From the NCBI RefSeq assembly GCF_012274275.1, contig NZ_JAANZA010000003.1, positions 1 to 64,000 on the forward strand: a stretch of DNA of 64,000 nucleotides, in the 5' to 3' direction. A program made the translations under genes and the position numbers. The stretch comes from Cryobacterium sp. BB307. GTDB lineage: Bacteria > Actinomycetota > Actinomycetes > Actinomycetales > Microbacteriaceae. This document shows positions 28,324 to 35,580 of this stretch, piece after piece (the stretch's first letter is position 1; every line of letters starts with the position of its first letter). The notes beneath the pieces are model-generated. The model worked only from the letters and a program-made list of their open reading frames with translations. It was not told the DNA's origin and ran no database searches.

Positions 28324-30071
28324 ACGCCACCTCCCCCGCCGCCACCACCGCCGCCGCCCGACGAGCCACCGCCGCCGGAGCCACCCGAAGACGCACTGAA
28401 GGATGACGACGCGGTCGACGACACGGATCCGATGCTGCTCGCGAACAGTGCCGCATTGAATCCGCTCGTCCCGGAGTACCACTCGGGCTGCGAGCCGGTC
28501 TGCTCGTAGTAGCGGCCCAGCTCCTGCGCCCAGCGCTTCTCCTCGCCGAACAGGACCGCGTACGGCAGCAGCCGCTCGTTCAGTTTCACGACCTGCGCCG
28601 GGTCATCCACCGACACCCGGGACCGCAACGCGCCCTCCGGCGACTGCAGGAACTGCAGCCGATCCGTCTCCGCGAGGTCGATGTACTCGTGCAGCCCCTT
28701 CAGATAGTCGCGCAGCTCGACGCCCTTGGCGGCCAGCGGCGACTTGGACACGAGCATGTAGGTTGCGATCGCCGCAGCCACCGAGACGACCAGGGTCAAG
28801 ACCGGCCACGCACCGCCGTAGTCCTGATCCAACGAGACGATGCTGAACAGCACGCCGGCAACCGACGCGAGGGTCGCCGCGATCACCACCCAGGCAACCC
28901 TCATCGCCGGGACCTTCCGCCGGTAGCCCTTTTCCACCATGTACTTGGACACCCGGCCGTTCAGCGACAGGATGCGCTTCGCCGCCCTGCTGTCCGACGA
29001 CTTCAGCTTCTTGCGTGTGCCGGGGGCCGGCTTGTACTCGAAGATCGCGTTGATGAACGACTTCTCGTCCTTGTCGAGCCCGTCGTCGTGGAGGAACTCG
29101 AGGGTGAACTTGCCGCGCCTCTCCTCTTCAAGGATCCGGATGTTGCCGTCGACGGCAAGCTTGATGAGCTCGGCCGCGGTGGCCCTGCTCACCTGGTGAA
29201 TCGTGTTCGCCGAGTAGAACAGGTTCACGCCCTTCGGCGGGAGGTATTCGGGGATGATCAGCCCGCGGCTCGGTGCGTCGCGGAGCAGCCGCAACCTCAC
29301 GAAAACGGCTGCGATCGCCGCGCCCACCGCCAGCGCGGCGCCGATCGCGGCGAGGATCGGCCAGATCGAGTCGGTGAAGCCGCTTGGCCGCGGGGTGAAG
29401 GTGCCTGGCTCGAAGGCGATCGCCAGTGTGACGTTCTGGCCGGCTTGCAGGTTCGTTGCCGAAAACGAGAAGCCATCCGGCAACTCCGCAATCGTCGCCG
29501 GGTCGGTCGAGCTCTCGTAGCCGGCGTAGCCGGCCACCTGACCGGTGAGCGAGTCCCGTAGCGCGTCGGCAATGTGCACGTTGGCGGTGACCGAACCGAA
29601 CGGCTGCCCCCATCCGGTGCCGTTAGTGTCCCAGTAGAACTCGTCGACGCCTGTGTCGTCGAAGTACCTGGTCACGAAGCGCTGTTCGTACGTGATCACA
29701 TAGGTCTGCTCGCCGTGAACATAGTTGTCACCGGCGATGGTGAGCACCACGAAATCGCCGTCGCTCTCTGACTCCCACTCGCGTGGTGCGCCGAACTCGT
29801 CTGTGACGCTGACGACGTCGATGTCGGTCGGATGCCCGTCGTAGCGGTCGACGAGTTCGCGCCGGATGCCCCGGTTCTGGTCGAAGTCGGGGAACACCGC
29901 GACGAGCGTCTCCACGGTGCGCAGCGTCGAGTGTCCGCTCTCATCGGCGCTGAGGAAGTATTCGCCGGTGAAGCTGTCGAAGTGGAAGTCGTCGACGTCG
30001 GCAGCGGCCGGGGCGGCGAAGCCGACTACGAGAGCGAGGGTGAGGGAGACGAAAGTGAGGAGGCGCTTCAC
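28320..30071 (-). CDS. DUF2207 family membrane protein with glycine-rich tail
   Basis: 583 aa. The N-terminal signal peptide ends AAPAAADV (about 25). An extracytoplasmic beta domain (about 30-240) contains the 'Y.ITYE..' type strand and EFYWDTNGTGWGQPFGSV typical of DUF2207. Three membrane spans follow (around 255-280, 400-420 and 428-450), with a cytosolic segment between the first and second. The C-terminus ends in an 18-residue run of G and S, as usual in this family. DUF2207 proteins have no established biochemical role. It converges on acyP and follows the winged-helix gene with a 20-nt gap. Confidence 0.85.
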   Translation of the reverse strand: MKRLLTFVSLTLALVVGFAAPAAADVDDFHFDSFTGEYFLSADESGHSTLRTVETLVAVFPDFDQNRGIRRELVDRYDGHPTDIDVVSVTDEFGAPREWESESDGDFVVLTIAGDNYVHGEQTYVITYEQRFVTRYFDDTGVDEFYWDTNGTGWGQPFGSVTANVHIADALRDSLTGQVAGYAGYESSTDPATIAELPDGFSFSATNLQAGQNVTLAIAFEPGTFTPRPSGFTDSIWPILAAIGAALAVGAAIAAVFVRLRLLRDAPSRGLIIPEYLPPKGVNLFYSANTIHQVSRATAAELIKLAVDGNIRILEEERRGKFTLEFLHDDGLDKDEKSFINAIFEYKPAPGTRKKLKSSDSRAAKRILSLNGRVSKYMVEKGYRRKVPAMRVAWVVIAATLASVAGVLFSIVSLDQDYGGAWPVLTLVVSVAAAIATYMLVSKSPLAAKGVELRDYLKGLHEYIDLAETDRLQFLQSPEGALRSRVSVDDPAQVVKLNERLLPYAVLFGEEKRWAQELGRYYEQTGSQPEWYSGTSGFNAALFASSIGSVSSTASSSFSASSGGSGGGGSSGGGGGGGGGGGV

Positions 30072-30091
30072 GCTCTCAACTCTATTGACGA

Positions 30092-31210
30092 TCAGGCGTG
30101 GGGCCCGACGCTCACCTCGCCGAAGCTCACCGACACCGACGCTCCCTGGATCGCTCCGATGCGTTCCGCGCGGTGCTCGACCTCCCGCCGCTGGCCGGCG
30201 CTGAGCCTGCTGAACGCCTCAACCGTGATGGCGATGCGCTTGCCGCTCTTCTTCTGATGCCACACACCCTGGACCGTGCCGTCCACCACCAGAACCGGGT
30301 AGTTGCCCGCCTGCCCACGAGCGAGTGCCCGCTCGTAGGCCCGGCGGGGAAACAGCTCGGACCGGGGGTGGCTGCCGACGACGAAGGCGTCGAAGTAGGG
30401 CAGGAGCAACACCGCGCTCGAGGCTGCGTCGGGAAAGCCGGTGTCCCCAGCATTCACGAACACGTCAGCGATCCGCTCGACGGATGCGCGCTCGAACACC
30501 GAGTCAGCCCAGGCGATCGGGGCCGACAACCACCGGGCGAAGTCGCGCGGCGCTGCCGGGCCGTAGGCGTGCAGGTAGCGCTGGAGCAACTGAACCTCGG
30601 GTTCTTCTACGCGCACGTAGTCGGGTGCCCGGACGTAGGTGATGGTGCGGCCACGGCCAGGGCCGAACGCCAGCGCGCCCCGGGCCGCGGCGCGCGAGAT
30701 GACCTGTCGCCACCGAGGCCACCAGGTCTGGAAGGCCGGCATCACGAGTTCTCCAGCCCACGAACCCGTTCGGGCAACGACCTCCTTGTCCAGCTCGTCC
30801 AGTGTGAGCCCGTCCTCGATGCCCGGCTGAGCGAGCGCGTCGCGAACGGCTTCGACCACCGCGGTGGTCTGGTCGCCGTCCAGTCGCACATCATCCGGCC
30901 CTCCCCCGGTCACCGGCACGGCGTCGAGCGCGGGCAGCCACATGCCGAGTTCGTCGGTAGCGAGGTAGTGCACTGTCCCGCGCGGGCCGTAGGTCTTGGT
31001 CAGGGTGCGGTGCGGCCACAGCGCCTCGCGCACGTCGGCAGCACCGCCGGCCGCCATCCGGATGCCGATCGAGACTTCCGCGGACGACGCGATCTGCGCG
31101 TGGGTGCCGACGGATGCGGAGGCGGCAGCGGCGGCATCCGGTGCATGGGGCTCCTCAAGCAGGTGGCGCGCGAGCCTGCGCGCCGCGACCAGCTCCGGGT
31201 TGAGCGCCAT
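30092..31210 (-). CDS. Winged-helix DNA-binding domain protein, YcaQ/AlkX type
   Basis: 372 aa from ATG 31210, 6 nt behind TACCAT. The family (HTH_42) has tandem winged-helix domains and a conserved C-terminal part. Here LRDxx-type spacing, LAQPG..DGLTLDEL, HAYGPAAPRDFARWL and VLLLPYFDAFVVG are all visible. Relatives include DNA glycosylases such as YcaQ (repair of interstrand crosslinks) and AlkX/AlkZ. The catalytic QxQ or QxD motif of AlkZ is not clearly present, so the activity is unproven. It is monocistronic or co-transcribed with the DUF2207 gene. Confidence 0.78.
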   Translation of the reverse strand: MALNPELVAARRLARHLLEEPHAPDAAAAASASVGTHAQIASSAEVSIGIRMAAGGAADVREALWPHRTLTKTYGPRGTVHYLATDELGMWLPALDAVPVTGGGPDDVRLDGDQTTAVVEAVRDALAQPGIEDGLTLDELDKEVVARTGSWAGELVMPAFQTWWPRWRQVISRAAARGALAFGPGRGRTITYVRAPDYVRVEEPEVQLLQRYLHAYGPAAPRDFARWLSAPIAWADSVFERASVERIADVFVNAGDTGFPDAASSAVLLLPYFDAFVVGSHPRSELFPRRAYERALARGQAGNYPVLVVDGTVQGVWHQKKSGKRIAITVEAFSRLSAGQRREVEHRAERIGAIQGASVSVSFGEVSVGPHA

Positions 31211-31432
31211 GCACGAATGGTAGCCGGGCGGCGCGGCGCAGAAAATGCGCGCGCGCAGAGAGCATTCGTCGCTAAGGTGAATCAACCGTACCCAGTTGTG
31301 GGGACTCGCCTGCCGGTCGCCGCAACTCGACTACGACCGATATATCCGGCCAAACTGGGGGCATCCGGATTGGGTTCAGCCTGTTTACACTCGGAACCAA
31401 TCCTCGCTAACCCGAATTCGCAAGGAGGACGA

Positions 31433-32440
31433 TTGTCTGATCAGGGAGACGTCGCGCCCGCTGCGTGGTATCCGGACCCCCACGGGGTCGCCGAACTCAG
31501 GTGGTGGGACGGAACCCAGTGGACGGATGCCGTTCACGGGACGACTCCGCCAACAACCGGTTCGACGGCCGTGTTCCCGGCGCTGCCTCCCACGGATGTA
31601 CCGCTGCATGCTCCGGCGGTACCCGCTGTGCAGTCGGCCGCCGTGGCCGAGCCGGTCGCCGTGGCCGAACCAGCAACCGTGGCGGAGCCGGTCGCAGTAG
31701 CCGAGCCGGCAACACTGCCGGAGGCCGCCGCGGTGCCAGCGCCGGTCGCCGCCCTGGACGTGCTCGTTGACGCCCAACTGACCCAGCAGCCGGGGATTCT
31801 CACCGACCCGGAAGGCACCGGCCTCGGCACCGAGACCTGGCCGCCTGCCCTGGCTGTCGGCGACGGGCCGTCGCGCTCGCAACTGCGTGAGGTGCAGGCT
31901 GATTTCTCCCAGCCGGGTGAGCAAGCCTACGAGTGGGGTCGTGAGACGACTCGCTACAGCACGATGCCCGGCCAGGCGAACCCCGCGGGCGCGCGCTGGC
32001 GGGGGCTGTCCGGTCCGACGAGGCCGACCCGGTCGAACACCGCGTCATCCTGGGTGATCGCGTTCACGCCATTGATCACAGCGCTGCTGACTTTCGGCGC
32101 CATCTTCGCGCTGGTCAACATCCCCGGCCTCGAAGCAGCGCCGATGCAACTGGTCCTCGCGGTTGTGGCGGCGGTGATGTTCGCGGTGACCCTCCTGCTC
32201 GCCATCAGTGACCGCAGCCGGCTGTCCAGCTTTGGGCACATCACACCAGCGCACTGGGCGTGGGCGCTGCTCGGCTCGCTGGTCTACCTGATTGCGCGCA
32301 CGATCTCCGTGTTCCGCAACACGTCGAAGATGACCTGGCAGCTGTGGGTCAACCTGCTGCTGACGGTCGGCGTCATCACGGTTGCTGTCGCCGCAGTGTC
32401 GATGTTCATCTCCTTCGCCCGCCAGTTCCTGGGGTTCTAG
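31433..32440 (+). CDS. DUF2510 membrane protein (paralogue)
   Basis: 335 aa from a TTG at 31433, chosen because AAGGAGG (31422-31428) lies just upstream and the N-terminus SDQGDVAPAAWYPDPHG matches the paralogue at 10865. Residues 10-35 form the DUF2510 motif (AAWYPDPHGVAELRWWDGTQWT). A linker of repeated VAVAEP/ATVAEP units (about 65-110) follows, then three or four membrane spans (about 200-330). Unlike the paralogue it has no external C-terminal domain. Function unknown. TACACT at 31386 may be its -10 box. It is close to the macrodomain gene. Confidence 0.76.
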   Translation: MSDQGDVAPAAWYPDPHGVAELRWWDGTQWTDAVHGTTPPTTGSTAVFPALPPTDVPLHAPAVPAVQSAAVAEPVAVAEPATVAEPVAVAEPATLPEAAAVPAPVAALDVLVDAQLTQQPGILTDPEGTGLGTETWPPALAVGDGPSRSQLREVQADFSQPGEQAYEWGRETTRYSTMPGQANPAGARWRGLSGPTRPTRSNTASSWVIAFTPLITALLTFGAIFALVNIPGLEAAPMQLVLAVVAAVMFAVTLLLAISDRSRLSSFGHITPAHWAWALLGSLVYLIARTISVFRNTSKMTWQLWVNLLLTVGVITVAVAAVSMFISFARQFLGF

Positions 32441-32468
32441 CAGGCCTCGGTGACTGGAGGGGATGCTC

Positions 32469-32987
32469 ATGGGCAGCCTTGAGATCATCCGGGGCGACAT
32501 CACCCGACAAGAGGTCGACGCGATCGTCAACGCGGCGAACTCGTCCCTGCTCGGCGGCGGCGGAGTCGATGGCGCGATCCACGCGGCGGGTGGCCCCGAC
32601 ATCCTCGCCGAGTGCCGGATGCTGCGCCGGGACCACCTCCCGCACGGGTTGCCTGCCGGGCAGGCCATTGCGACAGGCGCAGGGCGGCTTCCGGCCCGCT
32701 GGGTGATCCACGCCGTCGGCCCCGTGCACTCTCCCAGCGACGATCGCACCCACCTGCTCGAGAGCGCCTACCGCAGCTCGCTCGACGTCGCGGCTGAGCT
32801 CGGTGCCGAGTCGGTCGCGTTCCCGGCAATCTCGGCGGGAGCATATGGATGGCCGAAGGAGAGCGCTGCGTTCGTCGCGGTGAGCAGCGTCGCCGACCGG
32901 CTCGACGACTTCGAGCTCGTGCGATTCGTGCTGTTCAGCGACGAGCTGCACGAGCTCTTCCACCGGGCGGCGAGCGAACTGCTCTGA
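32469..32987 (+). CDS. Macro domain protein, O-acetyl-ADP-ribose deacetylase type
   Basis: 172 aa from ATG 32469, with GGAGGGG about 7 nt upstream; an ATG at 32463 lies too close to the ribosome-binding site. The ligand loop AIVNAANSSLLGGGGVDGAIH is intact, including Asn and the catalytic Asp position of TARG/MacroD-type enzymes, and ISAGAYGWPKE forms the second loop. It would bind ADP-ribose and hydrolyse O-acetyl-ADP-ribose or mono-ADP-ribosyl groups. It follows the DUF2510 gene by 28 nt and may be co-transcribed. Confidence 0.9.
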   Translation: MGSLEIIRGDITRQEVDAIVNAANSSLLGGGGVDGAIHAAGGPDILAECRMLRRDHLPHGLPAGQAIATGAGRLPARWVIHAVGPVHSPSDDRTHLLESAYRSSLDVAAELGAESVAFPAISAGAYGWPKESAAFVAVSSVADRLDDFELVRFVLFSDELHELFHRAASELL

Positions 32988-33007
32988 GGCCTGCGCACCC
33001 GCGGTCG

Positions 33008-33853
33008 TCAATACAGGAAGATCGGCAGAGCGCCCGGATTGTGGGCGTGCACGATCACCAGGAACACGACGACGTCGAACAGCAGGTGCACCGCCACGAC
33101 GTAGCTCAACGACTTCGACAGCATGAAGATGTAGCCCTGCAGCAGCGCGAACGGGATCGTGAGCAGCGGACCCCAGCTCTGGTAGCCGAGCTCCCAGAGG
33201 AACGAGACGAAGATCGTCGCCTGCAGGATATTCGCCTGCCACAGCGGGAAGTGCTTGCGCAGCAGAGCAAACACCGTGCAGATGAAGAACAGCTCATCCC
33301 AGATGCCAACAGCGTTAACGCCGACGAACAGGCGCGCGATCTCATCCGGTGCGCTGACCGCCGGCCAGTTCAGGTACGCGCCGGAGTGGATGAAGTACGT
33401 CGGCAGGATGAGCCAGCCCAGCAAAACCACGACGACGAGGTACACCCACTGCACACGCGACCAGCGCCGCCCGGTCAGAATCGGGAAGACGATCGGCTGC
33501 GTGCCCGGGCGGCGGTTCACGACGTGGCGCGACAGCAGGTACGGCACGACGACGGCGAGCGCGAGCACCGTTCCCATGACAACCATGTTCAGGTAGCTGA
33601 TGTCCGCCTCGAGCCGGATGGTGCTGATGATCCCCATGCCGATTGCGATGAGGCCGAGGTCGGCGGCGAGTTCGCGGTCGATGGCGAACGCGGAACCGAC
33701 GCCGGCCACCAGGAGCAGGTAGCCGGCCAGTCGCGGGACCAGGTCGTGGTCAGCACCGACACCGAAGAGCAACACCGCGGATGCAGAAACCAGCGCGGCG
33801 GGAAGAAGGCGCCAGGAGACTCCGGTGGCCGGGCGCAACTCGATCACGTTCAC
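33008..33853 (-). CDS. CPBP-like multi-pass membrane protein
   Basis: 281 aa with about eight hydrophobic segments. A segment IWDELFFICTVFALLR stands where CPBP glutamic intramembrane proteases carry EExxxR, and HLLFD near the C-terminus stands where they carry HxxxN/D. The first glutamate of the pair is Asp and the arginine is not at the usual position, so catalysis is doubtful. It may be a catalytically altered relative. It is transcribed towards the macrodomain gene, with a 20-nt gap. Confidence 0.6.
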   Translation of the reverse strand: MNVIELRPATGVSWRLLPAALVSASAVLLFGVGADHDLVPRLAGYLLLVAGVGSAFAIDRELAADLGLIAIGMGIISTIRLEADISYLNMVVMGTVLALAVVVPYLLSRHVVNRRPGTQPIVFPILTGRRWSRVQWVYLVVVVLLGWLILPTYFIHSGAYLNWPAVSAPDEIARLFVGVNAVGIWDELFFICTVFALLRKHFPLWQANILQATIFVSFLWELGYQSWGPLLTIPFALLQGYIFMLSKSLSYVVAVHLLFDVVVFLVIVHAHNPGALPIFLY

Positions 33854-34205
33854 CGTTCCAGCTTAAACGCCAGGAGGCGGTGGGATCCTTGGCTGGCCGT
33901 TACCCCCGTACCGTCCAGCGCTTCTGTGATCTCACCGCCCCCGGGTGCCCCCCGTATTGCGTAGAGACACAGTAACCCCGCGTCAAGCGGCAAATAATCC
34001 CCCAAAGGGGGGCGCTGCCGAGATCGAGACCTGTGTGCGACCATCCAGCGTCCATCGGCACCGGATGCACATGGCGAAGGCCTCCGAACCTGCATTGCAG
34101 CTTCAGGAGGCCTTCTATACCGTCGAGTTTTACCTCGTTAGTGGCCACAGACTACTCCCCCAAACGGGGGACGCAAGCCCTAAAGTCTCGCTGGATGGTT
34201 GAGGG
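33854..34205. other. Gene-free 352-bp region with C5/G5 palindromes and a hairpin
   Basis: No convincing coding sequence is seen on either strand; short open frames here lack ribosome-binding sites. Three structures stand out: CCCCC-AAA-GGGGG at 33999-34011, a hairpin at 34076-34115, and CCCCC-AAAC-GGGGG at 34157-34170 followed by TAAAGT at 34181. The last could be a promoter reading into the DUF488 gene in antisense. An unannotated small RNA is possible but not shown. Confidence 0.6.
34076..34115 (+). repeat. Long hairpin in the gene-free region
   Basis: Outer arms GAAGGCCTCC (34076-34085) and GGAGGCCTTC (34106-34115) pair perfectly. Inner GAA/TTC and CTGC/GCAG pairs continue to a 3-nt loop with one bulge and one mismatch. 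A TTTT run lies only 13 nt later, so terminator function would be weak. Confidence 0.6.
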
Positions 34206-34547
34206 TCAGCTGAGCCAGTCGGCCAGCACCAGCGCCTGGTTGTGGTGCTCGTCCTTCGCGCTGAAGAGCAGTGTGACAACCTTGTGTCCGGCCAGCGAGT
34301 CGCGCAGCTCTGCCGCTGCCGGATTCTTGTCGAGCTCTGCCCGGTAGCGCCGCTCGAACTCCGGCCAGTTCGGCACTTCGTGGTGGAACCAAGTGCGCAG
34401 CTCGTCGCTCGGCGCGACCTCCTTCGCCCACTCACCAAGCGCCGCACGCTCCTTGCTCACTCCTCGCGGCCAGAGACGATCGACGAGAACGCGGTAGCCG
34501 TCATCCGGGCTCGGATCGTCGTAGATGCGCTTCGTTCTCAGTTCCAC
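34206..34547 (-). CDS. DUF488 family protein
   Basis: 113 aa from a GTG at 34547, with AGGAGG 6 nt upstream. The sequence has the DUF488 pattern: RTKRIYDDPSPDDGYRVLVDRLWPRGVSKERA, then a conserved aromatic YRAELD region and a C-terminal VTLLFSAKDEHHNQALVL. The activity of the family is unknown, though a C-terminal Cys/Asp site is proposed for some relatives. It reads away from the cupin gene, with 60 nt between the two starts. Confidence 0.87.
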   Translation of the reverse strand: MELRTKRIYDDPSPDDGYRVLVDRLWPRGVSKERAALGEWAKEVAPSDELRTWFHHEVPNWPEFERRYRAELDKNPAAAELRDSLAGHKVVTLLFSAKDEHHNQALVLADWLS

Positions 34548-34607
34548 GTTCGACCTCCTGTGAGTCAACAGTGCCAGTTGACAGCGCCTGCGGCTACGGT
34601 GGCGAGC

Positions 34608-34934
34608 ATGGAATCCGATACAGTGCTCACGTTTGTCGAGGATCTGCTGACCACCGCGCCCGTGCCCGCCGAGGGGATGAGCCACAACACGGTGCTCTCC
34701 GACGGCGGAGTGCGCGTCGTCATGCTGTCGTTTGCCGAGGGTCACGTGCTGAAGGACCATGCCGCGCCGGGCCAGCTGCTCATGCAGGCGGTTGACGGCG
34801 AGCTCAAGGTGCGCGTGGCGCGTGAGGAGCTGATCCTGAAGCCGGGTGGGCTGATCAGCCTGGCCGCGAAGACACGCCACGAGGTGGAGGCTGTCACGGA
34901 TGCGCGGCTGATGCTCACGCTCGTGACCAGATAG
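34608..34934 (+). CDS. Cupin-domain protein
   Basis: 108 aa, ATG 7 nt behind TACGGT (34595-34600). The conserved cupin strands are visible as VVMLSFAEGHVLKDHAAPGQ and LILKPGGLISLAAKTRHEVEA. The first metal-binding motif has only one clear His (KDH) and the second has the H of TRHE, so metal binding is uncertain. Small single-domain cupins often sense or store small molecules. It precedes the DUF1992 gene by 24 nt. Confidence 0.75.
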   Translation: MESDTVLTFVEDLLTTAPVPAEGMSHNTVLSDGGVRVVMLSFAEGHVLKDHAAPGQLLMQAVDGELKVRVAREELILKPGGLISLAAKTRHEVEAVTDARLMLTLVTR

Positions 34935-34958
34935 CGTCAGCGAAACTATGCTGGGAAG

Positions 34959-35525
34959 ATGTCCGCGAAGCACCCCGACGAGGATGCGCGGATCCGGGCT
35001 ATGCGCTACCGCCTCGACGAATCGACACCGGATGCCGAAGAGCAGGAGCAGCAAGCGCCGACCGCGCAGCAGCGGTCGCAAGCCGTCGAGATGGCGATCC
35101 AGCAGGCAATCCGCCGCGGGGACTTCGACAACCTGCCTGGAGCCGGTAAGCCCCTGACCAACCTGGGGCGGGTGTACGACCCCGACTGGTGGATCCGCCA
35201 GAAGATCCAGAGCGAACGCATCACCGGGCTAGGGCCACCGGCCCTGACACTCCGCACCGAGGATGTCCAGCTCGAGGAGAGGCTCGATCGGGCCTTCACC
35301 GAGGCGGACGTCCGTGGCATCCTCGAGGACTTCAACAAGCGTGTGATCGAGGCGCGGCGTCAGCTGCTGGGCGGACCGCCGGTCGTCACGATGACGCGCG
35401 ACATCGATGCCGAGGTTGCCGCGTGGAGGGCACGGCGCCGGGCACGGCAAGCGGAGCGGGTGGAGGATGCTCAGCCGCAACCGCGGAAATCGTGGCGTGA
35501 CAGGCTGCGCAAGCGCGCTGATTGA
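34959..35525 (+). CDS. DUF1992 (DnaJ-homologue C28-like) protein
   Basis: 188 aa, ATG 6 nt behind TATGCT (34947-34952). The DUF1992 domain is shown by EMAIQQAIRRGDFDNLPGAGKPL (about 46-68), followed by two helical repeats and a basic C-terminus. Bacterial members lack the J domain seen in eukaryotic DNAJC28, and have no defined function. The gene ends in a repeat-bearing hairpin that separates it from the convergent SNF2 gene. Confidence 0.82.
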   Translation: MSAKHPDEDARIRAMRYRLDESTPDAEEQEQQAPTAQQRSQAVEMAIQQAIRRGDFDNLPGAGKPLTNLGRVYDPDWWIRQKIQSERITGLGPPALTLRTEDVQLEERLDRAFTEADVRGILEDFNKRVIEARRQLLGGPPVVTMTRDIDAEVAAWRARRRARQAERVEDAQPQPRKSWRDRLRKRAD

Positions 35526-35565
35526 GCTGGTTTCGAGACGATCGCTTCGCGATCCCTCAACCAGC
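35526..35565. terminator. Hairpin between convergent DUF1992 and SNF2 genes
   Basis: Outer arms GCTGGTT (35526-35532) and AACCAGC (35559-35565) enclose inner arms GATCGC/GCGATC (35540-35545 and 35549-35554). A second copy of the TCAACCAGCG half lies at 35581-35590 and overlaps the SNF2 stop codon. It may serve as a bidirectional terminator. Confidence 0.6.
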
Positions 35566-35580
35566 GAGCCGTGCGATCCG

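Noticed and set aside
32463-32468. Earlier ATG for the macrodomain gene
   Set aside because: It directly abuts the GGAGGGG ribosome-binding site; the ATG at 32469 has normal spacing.
34072-34202. A 43-aa plus-strand gene inside the gene-free region
   Set aside because: The ATG at 34072 has no ribosome-binding site or -10 box, and the frame runs through the hairpin and the C5/G5 palindrome, which look like structure rather than coding sequence.
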